A stretch of DNA of 60,000 bases, from positions 535,001-595,000 of the forward strand of contig CAJNDS010001868.1 of NCBI GenBank assembly GCA_905221605.1, written 5' to 3'. The DNA comes from Symbiodinium natans. Taxonomy: Eukaryota > Sar > Dinophyceae > Suessiales > Symbiodiniaceae. The notes below the pieces were generated by a model. It did no database searches. It worked only from the letters and a program-made list of their open reading frames with translations, and was not told the origin of the DNA. Below are positions 39,739 to 48,162 of the stretch, one piece after another. A program made the position numbers and the translations under genes. Position 1 is the first letter of the stretch; the number at the start of each line of letters is the position of its first letter.

Positions 39739-42538
39739 GTGGAGGGAAAAGGCCACCGTTGCAAGGGAGAATGTCGAGACGCTGAAGAATATTTCAAAGG
39801 AAACATGGGAGAAATATGAAACGGCACAGCAGAAGGTCATCGACATGTGTCATCGCAATGATCAGTTGTCCGAACAGATGAAGAAGGTGTCGAAGGAAGC
39901 TGCAGCTGAGGCGAAAAGCGATGCTCTTGCGAGAGCCGAAATACTAGCTGCGCATACCCAGGAGATGAAGGAGCTGAAGGCCAAAATTGAGGAGCTGGAG
40001 GCGGATAATACGACCCTGCGTGAGAATGGGGCATGGTTGAAAGACCAACTGAATGAAAAGGAGAAGAGCGTTGAGTCTTCCGTCATAGAAAAGCTGAAAG
40101 CTGAGAGGAAGGAACAGGAAGATCATATCGAGAAGGTCAAGAAGGAATGGCACATGGCAGTCATGGCCAAAGAGAAGACGCTGGAGGACCTGAAGGGAAT
40201 AGAGGCAGCGTACCAGATCGAGATAGCCGACATGAAGTCCAATTATGAAAGGGCGATTAATACTAGGAACGTTGAAGAAAAGAAGCGGGAGGAGCTGCTT
40301 GAACTCAAGAATAGAGAAGTGGAGAGACTCACCGCTGACATGGAGAAGCTATCGGTCGAAGCCACTGATAATGAGAAGAAGCTGAGAAGGAATCTCAAGC
40401 AAGCGCAGGAGAAGATCAAGAAGCTCGCCGAGATTGGAGATGACGACGACGACGATAGCAGGAGCGAAGCAGTCAAAGCGAGTAGGGAGGCAGAGGAGAA
40501 GGCCATTGCGAAAGCCGACGCGTTGGAGGACGAGAATACTGGCCTCAAGAGGGAAATGGAGAAGTTGAGAGCCAAGATAATAGAGCTAGAGAAAATGCGT
40601 CAGGAATACGAGGAAGGACGGAAGACCATCGGAGATATGAGGGACAAGTTGACGGCAGCTGAGCAGAAAATCCTCGAGTTGGAGTCCGCAGAGAGAATAG
40701 CTCAGGCAAAGAACACGACAGAAGGGGCGAAGGCGGCAGCCAAAGCAGCACCAGCCACCTCTGCTGAGAAAGCCTCACAAGATAATAAGCAGACGTCGTC
40801 TGATACTCAGGACGGACCTGCAGCAGCAGCCCGGAGCGGTGCCACTGGAACTGCAGATCATACAGGAGCCAGGACGTCCGTCGAGTGCGCCAGCAGGCGG
40901 GACGGGAATCAAGAGAATAACGACCAGGAAACAAGGGGTAGAACTGCGCAGCGCGGGGGCCCCAGAGAAGATGAAGAGAAGACCCGGAGTCCACCTGTGA
41001 AAAAGGCGACAGAAGAAGAGATCAGCAGAGTCGGAGCGGTCGAACAATACGCCAAGGGCAAGGACAGTCGACCGTCAGATATCACGGTAGGTGGAGAACC
41101 ACGTCTACGCACGACCGAATTTCAGAAGAACCTAGAGCCCAAGAGGGTGATGGAATACATGGGTTTCAGCGGACGACCATTGGAAGGGTTAGCCGCCAGT
41201 CATATGAGGCCGAATGAAAGGAGTAATATTGCCTCGTCTGAGGAGGCTCAGCAGCGGGTTATGGATGAAAGCTTCAAGTTCACTAGAGGCTCGAGAAACG
41301 AGATCTTTGAGGCCACCCCGCTCATAATGGTGGAGAGGAATGCGAGAATAGTAATGAAGCAGAATACCGCAGGAATGGCAGCGGCGAATCGGCAGATTCT
41401 GTTGCGAGGGTACACCGCATCGAGCGAAGATGTAGGTCCGGGCCGGTGGGGAGACTTCGTGGACTTCACCATTGACAACAATGGCGATAAGGTGAAGCTG
41501 GAAAGGGGAGTCATAAAGGAGATTCCTCCTATCGTAGAAGCCACCGAGGTGATTACGCGATACCCCGATCTCCATGTGGCGTTCAACAAGATAATATCTC
41601 CATTCGCAGAGCAATTGAGAGAGGCGATGGAATATGACTCAGTTAAGACTGCTGAGAATCTCGTTGTGCCATGGACAGGAGCTTCTATGCGTGAATTAGG
41701 GATTGACTCAGATATCAAGAGGACAGGCGTGGCGTATCCAAATATGGTGTATGAGGAGATGGCGAGACTGGTGGCAGAGATTGCGGCATGGGGCAGCGAA
41801 GAATACCCCAATGACCTTAGAGAGAGATGCCAGTACAGGAATAAGGTCAAGACACAGATGATGGACGCTGCCAAAATGCATTCCCCGACATTGTTCGAGA
41901 ACAAAACGATGTATGAAGAATACGCAGGCTCGAGAATACCATGGGATGTTGTGAGGACGGAACTGGAGGCACGGTCAACATATCCCATGAGACCAAACGA
42001 CGAATTCCGAGTCGCGTATTTGGCGCAAAAGTATGGGGTGGAAGTTGAAGGAAAAGTTGGGAAAGGGAGTGACGATCAACTGCGAATATCGGAGGTCTAT
42101 GGCGTTAGACCGACGAGCGAAATGAGACGCCCCAAAGACAAGGAGATAATATCGCAGCTTGCCGGGTCGCCGACCGACGAGAAGCTGTGGATGAAGGTAG
42201 CTCCAGGTAGCCTTCCGGAAACTGCATACATGGTGATGTCGGATGAGTTCTGGGCATTCTGTGCGAGAAGAGGAACCATATACCCTGAGGCGGGACATTT
42301 TAATATTGTTCTTGACATTTGGCATAGGGATTCTGGGGAGAACGTGCTCAATGCATATGACATAGCGATGATACCGCACTGGACCAAATACAGCGCAGAA
42401 CCAAAGCCGCTGAAGGACATACCACAGATAGTTTACGAGCACGAGAAGACACCGCAGTGGCTGACCGACGACCTCAGGCAGGCTGCATACCGAGGAAGAA
42501 AGATTGGAATAGCCGTTGACGTGAGGCTTACGCACTGA
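39680..42538 (+). CDS. ORF6: long coiled-coil protein of unknown function
   Basis: 952 aa if read from ATG 39680; a second in-frame ATG is at 39695. It overlaps ORF5 by 59 nt in another frame. Residues about 15-345 are a nearly unbroken Glu/Lys-rich coiled coil (for example AKIEELEADNTTLREN). Residues about 345-460 are an Ala/Thr/Gly-rich disordered linker. Residues about 470-952 are a mixed globular region with Trp and Tyr conserved-looking blocks but no motif I recognise. A rod plus head layout would suit a scaffold or particle component; that is only an inference. Its stop overlaps the next start in TGATG at 42536-42540. Confidence 0.8.
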   Translation: MLLWPMPARPGRTQKKDRDEWREKATVARENVETLKNISKETWEKYETAQQKVIDMCHRNDQLSEQMKKVSKEAAAEAKSDALARAEILAAHTQEMKELKAKIEELEADNTTLRENGAWLKDQLNEKEKSVESSVIEKLKAERKEQEDHIEKVKKEWHMAVMAKEKTLEDLKGIEAAYQIEIADMKSNYERAINTRNVEEKKREELLELKNREVERLTADMEKLSVEATDNEKKLRRNLKQAQEKIKKLAEIGDDDDDDSRSEAVKASREAEEKAIAKADALEDENTGLKREMEKLRAKIIELEKMRQEYEEGRKTIGDMRDKLTAAEQKILELESAERIAQAKNTTEGAKAAAKAAPATSAEKASQDNKQTSSDTQDGPAAAARSGATGTADHTGARTSVECASRRDGNQENNDQETRGRTAQRGGPREDEEKTRSPPVKKATEEEISRVGAVEQYAKGKDSRPSDITVGGEPRLRTTEFQKNLEPKRVMEYMGFSGRPLEGLAASHMRPNERSNIASSEEAQQRVMDESFKFTRGSRNEIFEATPLIMVERNARIVMKQNTAGMAAANRQILLRGYTASSEDVGPGRWGDFVDFTIDNNGDKVKLERGVIKEIPPIVEATEVITRYPDLHVAFNKIISPFAEQLREAMEYDSVKTAENLVVPWTGASMRELGIDSDIKRTGVAYPNMVYEEMARLVAEIAAWGSEEYPNDLRERCQYRNKVKTQMMDAAKMHSPTLFENKTMYEEYAGSRIPWDVVRTELEARSTYPMRPNDEFRVAYLAQKYGVEVEGKVGKGSDDQLRISEVYGVRPTSEMRRPKDKEIISQLAGSPTDEKLWMKVAPGSLPETAYMVMSDEFWAFCARRGTIYPEAGHFNIVLDIWHRDSGENVLNAYDIAMIPHWTKYSAEPKPLKDIPQIVYEHEKTPQWLTDDLRQAAYRGRKIGIAVDVRLTH

Positions 42539-44514
42539 TGGGAGGTGAGGTATTCCTCACTAGGCGAGGGAGGCTCACTGTTACTACACCCCTGGTGCAG
42601 GCGTTTTGGAAAGCGGTGTGGTTTGAGGAGACGTTTACCGCCATATACATGAGGGAGTTCGAGATCGACGTCCCACCGAGAATGAGTCAGGATGAAGAAT
42701 ACGAGCCAACTTTGAATAAGATCATGCAGGACTTGGTGCGAGTAGGATGGGATCGGGCGACGAGATACGAGGAAGTGGTTAATATTCTGAAGCCGGAGCT
42801 GACCGCATGCCCGTGTTGCTTAGTGAATACCACAAAGGGAGTGACGTTCTGTGTAGAGTGCGCGAAGCCAATACCATCGTTCATCGACTACTACCGAGGG
42901 ATGATGTTCTCCCACGAGACGGGGATGCCAATACAGGGACGGAAGATGGGGTGGAAAGTACATATGGAGCGGAAGATCAGGGACCTGCACAAGGATGTCA
43001 AGTGGAGGCTGGTGACAGATAGGCTCGATATCATGGACAAGAAAGTGGTAGCCGGAATAATAGCGAGCGCCAATCCTGCGGAGGACTGGTGGCTGGCATT
43101 CAGAATAGGGGCCAGTCCGGAGGCCGAGATAATAGTCTCGCAGCCAGGTGTGTACCGGCTTGAGTTGGAAGACGCCGCAACGCATGCGATGATCCTCGAT
43201 ATCGAACTTGCACGGGCGATTATGGACGTGATGAACTATAGAGATAGAGCAATTGACGAGGCGACGGGAGGAGATGTTACGTCATTCAAGGTGATGTACT
43301 CCCACCCTATCATGACGTCGATCGCAGCGGCGAGAATGAGATTCATTAAATACCCGGCAGGATGTCTGAGAAGGATAGGCCACTACCTCAGCTTGCAGGT
43401 GCTAGCGAGCGTGAGTGGGGGGTTGAACAATGAACCGTGGAAGAAATACCCAGGTGCCGAGGCAGTGAAGAAGTTTCTTCTAGAACAGATACAGGGAACC
43501 CTTGAGATCCAAAAGGAAGTGCAGCAGCAAATGAAGGATCCCGAAGATGAATACCGGAGGAAGTTCTTCAGGCCGAGATACAAGGACAGAACGTCTCTGC
43601 CTGTGCAGCCTGACATACAGGATTGCAGGAGTACGATCGCAGCGATCAAGAATACGCCAGGTATGAGAATGGGCTTTAATAGGCCAAATGAGATTGCTGT
43701 TGGACATCTGACGAGCAGGGCGAGGAGGCAGGGAGTAGCGAAAATACATCCTGATAGCGTGGCGAGGGTACCCATGGGTGGGATGACCCTGGGGTGGTCA
43801 GCAGAAGGACCCAGCGGTGCGAAGCGCGTTACACCGAATATGAGATGGGCGAATGATAACGCAGGGTACGAATATCCGGTCACAGGTATGAATACCATCG
43901 GAGATGATCCAAGTGATATGCTTCTCAGGCACAAGATCCACATCTCAAGGAGCTCCAGTAGGGAGGGAAGGGAACCTGTGGACGAAGGAGGAAGTCTGTG
44001 GATCAAGAAGGAAGATGACGAGGAGAAGGTGCACGTGTTCGATAATACTGCGGACGTGGATGAAATAGGAGACAATGCCAACGCGTCGGAAGCATGCGAG
44101 GATGTTCCCGGAACACGATCCCGAACCCCAGTAGAAGAAACGGATAAGGCGAGCGAGTCCGGGGTCAGTGAGGGAAGGAGTGGCAGACAGAGGCCGAGGC
44201 AGGGGAAGGATGTGCCGAGGGTGCCCTCCGCGTTCGTGAGGAGTGACGACGCCAAGAGTCCGTATATTCATAATTTGTTGAAGGAGAAGGACGGGGGTGA
44301 GACGTCGGGAGTGGAAGAAGAAGTCACATATACAGGAAAGGGCGGAGCAGGGTCCAGACCTACGACAACCGCAATAAGGAGTGCCGCCACTTCATCAGCA
44401 AGCGAAGCCCCGCGGTCTGATACCAGGAGAGGCCCTACGGCGAAGAGCGGAGGAAGAGGGCAAGAATGGAAGGTGAAGGGCGAAAAGCCAAAGGACGTGA
44501 AGAAAGAATACTGA
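42538..44514 (+). CDS. ORF7: unknown protein with N-terminal zinc-ribbon-like motif
   Basis: 658 aa, starting at the A of the ORF6 stop (TGATG), a classic coupled stop/start. Near the N-terminus lie C91-P-C93-C94 and C105-x2-C108, a likely zinc ribbon. Residues about 120-330 are helical with many Met and Trp. Residues about 440-658 are charged, Ser/Gly-rich and probably disordered, ending in a Lys-rich tail. No family recognised. A zinc motif of the same CPCC...CxxC kind is seen in ORF4 (CxxC...CPCC), so the two may share a distant origin; this would need profile comparison. Confidence 0.8.
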   Translation: MGGEVFLTRRGRLTVTTPLVQAFWKAVWFEETFTAIYMREFEIDVPPRMSQDEEYEPTLNKIMQDLVRVGWDRATRYEEVVNILKPELTACPCCLVNTTKGVTFCVECAKPIPSFIDYYRGMMFSHETGMPIQGRKMGWKVHMERKIRDLHKDVKWRLVTDRLDIMDKKVVAGIIASANPAEDWWLAFRIGASPEAEIIVSQPGVYRLELEDAATHAMILDIELARAIMDVMNYRDRAIDEATGGDVTSFKVMYSHPIMTSIAAARMRFIKYPAGCLRRIGHYLSLQVLASVSGGLNNEPWKKYPGAEAVKKFLLEQIQGTLEIQKEVQQQMKDPEDEYRRKFFRPRYKDRTSLPVQPDIQDCRSTIAAIKNTPGMRMGFNRPNEIAVGHLTSRARRQGVAKIHPDSVARVPMGGMTLGWSAEGPSGAKRVTPNMRWANDNAGYEYPVTGMNTIGDDPSDMLLRHKIHISRSSSREGREPVDEGGSLWIKKEDDEEKVHVFDNTADVDEIGDNANASEACEDVPGTRSRTPVEETDKASESGVSEGRSGRQRPRQGKDVPRVPSAFVRSDDAKSPYIHNLLKEKDGGETSGVEEEVTYTGKGGAGSRPTTTAIRSAATSSASEAPRSDTRRGPTAKSGGRGQEWKVKGEKPKDVKKEY

Positions 44515-44777
44515 AGAAGGAATAATAACGATGAGTGGAGGCAAGAATAGATGATTGAAAAAGGGGCCTAATACTTGCGTGTTCCCACAAAAGCTGGGTT
44601 CGCTGCGCATGGGAATGCCATGGGAGGCGAAAAGCGGCTGCTGCAAATAATAATGGACGTGCTCGACTATCTCATGGTGAAGTTCGGACTGAGAAGTGTG
44701 TGGAATACTCCAGTGAGATGAGGATATGGATAGAGGATGAAGGAGAAATCGCGATGCGAGAGGCAAAAGAGCAGGGG

Positions 44778-44930
44778 CATGGCTGATCACCAGTAAGGCC
44801 CAACAAGCGTCAGAAAGGCTTCATCACAAAAGAAGGGGAGGCTTGGCTGATCACCAATAAGTCCTCATGGCCTGGGAGGAGTACCAAAGAAAGCATCCGA
44901 GAAGAAGGGCATGGCTGGCCACCAGTAAGA
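44778..44930 (+). repeat. Three imperfect copies of a 21-nt motif in the 3' UTR
   Basis: Copies at 44778-44798 (CATGGCTGATCACCAGTAAGG), 44842-44862 and 44910-44930 differ by a few bases and are spaced 64 and 68 nt. Regular spacing in an untranslated region suggests a protein-binding or packaging element, but that is a guess. Confidence 0.75.
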
Positions 44931-45316
44931 CCGAAAGAGGAAAGGACTACACCGACGGCGTCGTGTTCTGACATAAATGAGCGGATGAGAGAGGCGTACA
45001 GAGATAATATTCGGAGGACCGTGGATAATATATTTTCCTGACAAGTTATAATATTTAATGCATATATGGCCGATATCCAGAGATGGATGGATGATCGCGC
45101 CAATGCGTTGAATTGGTTGGTTCGTGGAGGCCGTGTTGCTTCCCGGGGCATGATATTGCGAGATCCCTTAATTGGGGGTGGAGGCGGGTCTGCACGGCTC
45201 CGAAGGAGCTGGGACCTCATAATACTTGCCCCACGCTGTGTGGCGTTTGGGCTGCAAGCGAACCGCGAGTTTCAACGCACAATTCAACGCTCTTGATGTA
45301 CGCTAATCGCTCCCAT

Positions 45317-45325
45317 AACGGGGGG
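45317..45325 (+). promoter_or_regulatory. Weak candidate polypurine tract
   Basis: AACGGGGGG ends exactly at the 3' LTR start, where second-strand priming is expected. It is short and broken by a C, so support is mainly its position. Confidence 0.4.
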
Positions 45326-46066
45326 TGTTTGGGGCATCGAGTATAAGTCCTTTTACATGGGTATGACGTCTGGCCATTAAGCACTTTCAGGTTAGGGCAT
45401 GAAGTTGGCATATGATGATGACTGATGATGAATGGAAGATAATATGCCATCGACATCGACGAGGAGATCATAATACTTGATGACGGTGATGGGTGAGATG
45501 ATGATGTCGAGCGACTTTAATACCTTGTGCTCTTGCCGAATATCGTGCGTTGGTCAGACATGTATAGCATCTTGTTGTCTTTCAAGTTGACTGCCAAAGC
45601 ACGCTTCAACCGCAGCGCGTTGGCTCAGAAGAGCTCTTTTGAGCGACGAAGTAGAAAAAGATCTTTTGTTCCCCCTTTGTGTACAGGCCCCTATCCTTGC
45701 GCTGTGCTCTTCTAATACTGGAAAGCCATAAGGGAAACCTAGGCGCCAGGGGAGGAAGAGATAGCGAGCATAAGGTGGAAGCTGATAGACACCATAAGGG
45801 AAACCTAGGTGATATTGGCCAATACGCTTGTGCACCCCTCAGGTCTTGCAAGCCTGAGTATCCTCTTGCATACGCGGTGCAAGGGTGGCTTACCGTTGGG
45901 AAAGGATTGGCCCCTGGACCCGACCCGTTGATAGGGATACTATCACCTGGACTACAACTTCTACACCTACACCTGTTTATAGCGATTCTCCTTCCAGCCC
46001 TGAGCTAATACCTGTTGGCGCGGGCAACATTTCTTGAATAGTTTGTCTATTCCACCACCTCTTGCA
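45326..46066 (+). repeat. 3' long terminal repeat
   Basis: 741 bp, same ends as the 5' LTR (TGTTTGG ... CTCTTGCA), about 99.7% identical. It should supply the 3' end of the element RNA. It is preceded by a short G-rich stretch and followed by the GGGTT duplication. Confidence 0.97.
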
Positions 46067-46071
46067 GGGTT
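46067..46071. repeat. Target-site duplication, right copy (GGGTT)
   Basis: This is the partner of the GGGTT at 14347-14351. It is followed at once by more TTTAGGG units, which then meet an inverted CCCTAAA unit at 46092. Confidence 0.88.
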
Positions 46072-46514
46072 TAGGGTTTAGGGTTTAGGGTACCCTAAAC
46101 TCCAGCCCCTCGATCCTCAGCCCCAAGACCGACTTGGAGGTTCATGGTTCCAGCTGGGGTCAGAAGCAATGTGAAGCAGGGTACATATTTCTGTTTTTGG
46201 TGAGTGTGTATAAGGTTCCTTTTTAGTATTGGTGAGTGTATATACCTGGTGTCCTTTTGGGGATACAAGAAATATATACCCTACTTCATGTAGCCATACC
46301 TGCACCTGGCTATCACAGAATCTTTGCTCGATGTCGAATGCGGCGTATAGCCAGCCCTGCGCCTTGGAGCATCCCAAGCCCCCCCCCAAACCCCAAAACC
46401 CCAAACTTGAAACCTTAACCCTAAACTCGAACCCTAAACCCTAAGCCCCAAAAACCCTAAACCTTAAACCCCCCTTTAAGGTTTAGGGTTTAGGGTAACC
46501 CTAAACCCTAAACC
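46072..46514. repeat. Telomere-type repeats with two head-to-head junctions
   Basis: GTTTAGGGTACCCTAAAC at 46083-46100 is a perfect palindrome. At 46480-46514 a 17-bp TTTAGGG arm meets its exact inverse around a single A. Between them lie a MITE copy and CCCTAAA-like sequence. Confidence 0.85.
46172..46288. mobile_element. MITE-like element, copy 2 (117 bp)
   Basis: Same ends and interior as 1763-1880 with a few differences. ATGT occurs at both outer borders and may be a target duplication; copy 1 lacks an obvious one. Confidence 0.65.
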
Positions 46515-46534
46515 CTCAAACCCTCAAACCCCAG

Positions 46535-46613
46535 TCTGCCAAAGCCGCGCGAGGACACCATGGAGAGCCCGCCGAGGGGGCCGGCGAAGCCCCGGCCGGC
46601 GTCGGGGCCCTGA
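46535..46613 (+). CDS. Exon-like GC-rich island, proline-rich end
   Basis: After CCCCAG it reads LPKPREDTMESPPRGPAKPR and ends in TGA at 46611. About three quarters G+C. Other frames are partly open, so the frame is uncertain. Confidence 0.25.
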
Positions 46614-46684
46614 GTAGCCATCTCTCTGTTAATGTTTAGGGCTAGGGGGCTTAGGGTTTACAACGACGGGGCGCGGCAGGCGAC

Positions 46685-46864
46685 ATGTGCTGCAGCTCTC
46701 CGGGCTGCCCCAAGCTGGTGAGCACTGCCAGCCACCGTTTCTGCTGCGGTCGCTGCCGTGCTGGAAAGGGCCACAGCCGTCGCTGCTCCAACAACAGCGT
46801 CACTGAGCTGGCTTTGACCGCTGCCGCCGCCCCGCACAAGACGCTCTTCGAGAAAGCAGACTAG
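46685..46864 (+). CDS. Small Cys/His-rich ORF, possible zinc-binding terminal exon
   Basis: 59 codons from ATG 46685 to TAG 46862. The N-terminal half has MCCSSPGCPKL, then HRFCCGRCRAGKGHSRRC: eight or more Cys with His spaced like a zinc finger. A GC-C-HxRxC pattern of this kind is familiar to me from dinoflagellate predicted proteins. GC-rich third positions match host exons, not the retrotransposon. An AG at 46678-46679 just upstream could be a splice acceptor, so this may be the last exon of a longer gene. A minus-strand frame over the same bases looks like a shadow. Confidence 0.45.
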   Translation: MCCSSPGCPKLVSTASHRFCCGRCRAGKGHSRRCSNNSVTELALTAAAAPHKTLFEKAD

Positions 46865-47027
46865 AGCGGCGATGGCCAGGAATCCTTGTGGCGCCGCGAT
46901 GGCCGGGCATCGCTGTGGCTTCCATATATGGAAAAAACATTCCATGCTCCATGTATAAGCTTCCGGGTTTTTAGACTCCTCAACCCAAACACCTGAACCC
47001 AAACCCGATACTCCAAACACACGGGAG

Positions 47028-47345
47028 CGGGGACGGTGGGAAAAGCAATTGGCATTGTAGGGACAGCAACCAGCTTTAACCCCCGTCCAAGACGCACCTC
47101 TAAGCCAAACGCCCATCTCTAAAACGCACTCCTAAGCCTTCCCAAGCGCTAGAACCCCCCCAAAACGCACCTCCGGTAGCTTATATCAATGTTCCTCATA
47201 CGGAAGCGGGGAACGTGGGAAAAGTGATTGGCACTGTAGGGACTGCAACCGCCATCCAAGGTGCTAGAGACGCTTTTTTCAAGATCTTATACTTGCCCAT
47301 ACAGAAGCGGGGAAAGCAAAAGTGATTGTAGGGACCGCAACCGGC
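47028..47345. repeat. Three diverged copies of a ~47-bp sequence
   Basis: Copies near 47028, 47203 and 47303 share GAAGCGGGGAA, GTGATTG and TGTAGGGAC-GCAACC. The third is shortened. Function unknown; the region 46870-47345 shows no gene. Confidence 0.65.
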
Positions 47346-47369
47346 CAGATGGGGTTGAACACCCCCTTA

Positions 47370-47720
47370 GGGTTTAGGGGTTTAGGGTTTAGGGTTTAGG
47401 GGCTTAGGGTTTAGGGGTTAGGGTTTCGGGCGTTTAGGGGTTTAGGGGTTTAGGGGTTTAGGGGTTTAGGGTTTAGGGGTTTAGGGCTTAGGGTGTTAGG
47501 GGTTTAGGGTTTAGGGTTTAGGGGTTTAGGGCTTAGGGTTTAGGGTTTGGGGGCTTAGGGTTGGGCGGGTTTTTAGGGCTTCGGGTCTAGGGTTCAGGGG
47601 TGAAGGGGTGAAGGGGTTTAGGGTTCAGAGAAGCTTTCCAGGGAGTAGCTCTCAGCGGGAGCCTTTCTCTCCTTAGGGTTTGGGTTTGGGGTTTAGGGTT
47701 TAGGGTTTCAAGTTCTTTCC
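47370..47720. repeat. TTTAGGGG/TTTAGGG blocks
   Basis: Mixed eight- and seven-base units (GGTTTAGGG and GGGTTTAGGG). The extra G is frequent here and rare in most other blocks. Confidence 0.85.
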
Positions 47721-47791
47721 AGGGTTTGCTGGCTTCAGGGTTCAGTTTTTGGGGTTTTCGTGTGTTAGGGGCTTAGGCGAAGGGTTTTGTG

Positions 47792-47938
47792 ATGTCCCCA
47801 AGACCCTTTCGCTCACCTTGCAACAACCACCTTTGCCACTTCGCGCCCTGCGATGTGGGAGGTTGTGGACCTGGCTGCGAAGCCTTGAGCATCGTCCCTA
47901 GAATTCTCCCAGAAACAAAGAGTCCTAAGCCCCCCTAA
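47792..47938 (+). CDS. Cys-rich open frame, possible exon
   Basis: 48 codons from ATG 47792: PFRSPCNNHLCHFAPCDVGG then CGPGCEALSIVPRIL, ending TAA at 47936. The cysteine density suggests a real peptide. The C-terminal part enters repeat-like sequence. Confidence 0.3.
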   Translation: MSPRPFRSPCNNHLCHFAPCDVGGCGPGCEALSIVPRILPETKSPKPP

Positions 47939-48162
47939 ACCGTGCAGCCCAAAGCCCTAAACCGATGCTGACCCTAAACCCTAAACCCTAAACTTTAGCC
48001 CTAAACCCTGAACCTTAAACCCTAAATCCCAGTAATCAGGGTTGAAGGTTCAAGGGTGTAGGGTTCTTTAGGATCGACGCTCCTGGGTTCAAGCATTGCT
48101 GAAGGGTCATTGAGGTGCAAAGCACGAGTGCAAGGTTCCTCATAAACCCTGTCATACGCAAA

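Larger units (their letters stand above)
44515..45325 (+). other. 3' untranslated region of the element
   Basis: About 810 bp between the ORF7 stop and the 3' LTR with no convincing ORF. It holds a triplicated 21-nt motif (44778-44930) and an AT-rich patch at 45001-45066. Its last bases are G-rich. Confidence 0.75.
14352..46066 (+). mobile_element. Giant intact Ty1/copia-type LTR retrotransposon, 31.7 kb, seven ORFs
   Basis: The unit is bounded by two 741-bp direct LTRs (14352-15092 and 45326-46066) and by identical 5-bp flanks GGGTT at 14347-14351 and 46067-46071. Pol domain order (protease, integrase, then reverse transcriptase and RNase H) is that of Ty1/copia, not Ty3/gypsy. All seven ORFs are open and read the same way, and coding DNA covers about 29 kb. 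LTRs differ at only two sites, so the insertion is recent. The interior is clearly less GC-rich than the host exons around it. A single parental RNA starting in the 5' LTR is inferred. I saw no nested insertion, so the length is due to extra coding sequence. Confidence 0.96.

Noticed and set aside
30495-44514. An envelope gene among ORF3-7
   Set aside because: No signal peptide, fusion-type or transmembrane segments were seen in any of the five proteins.
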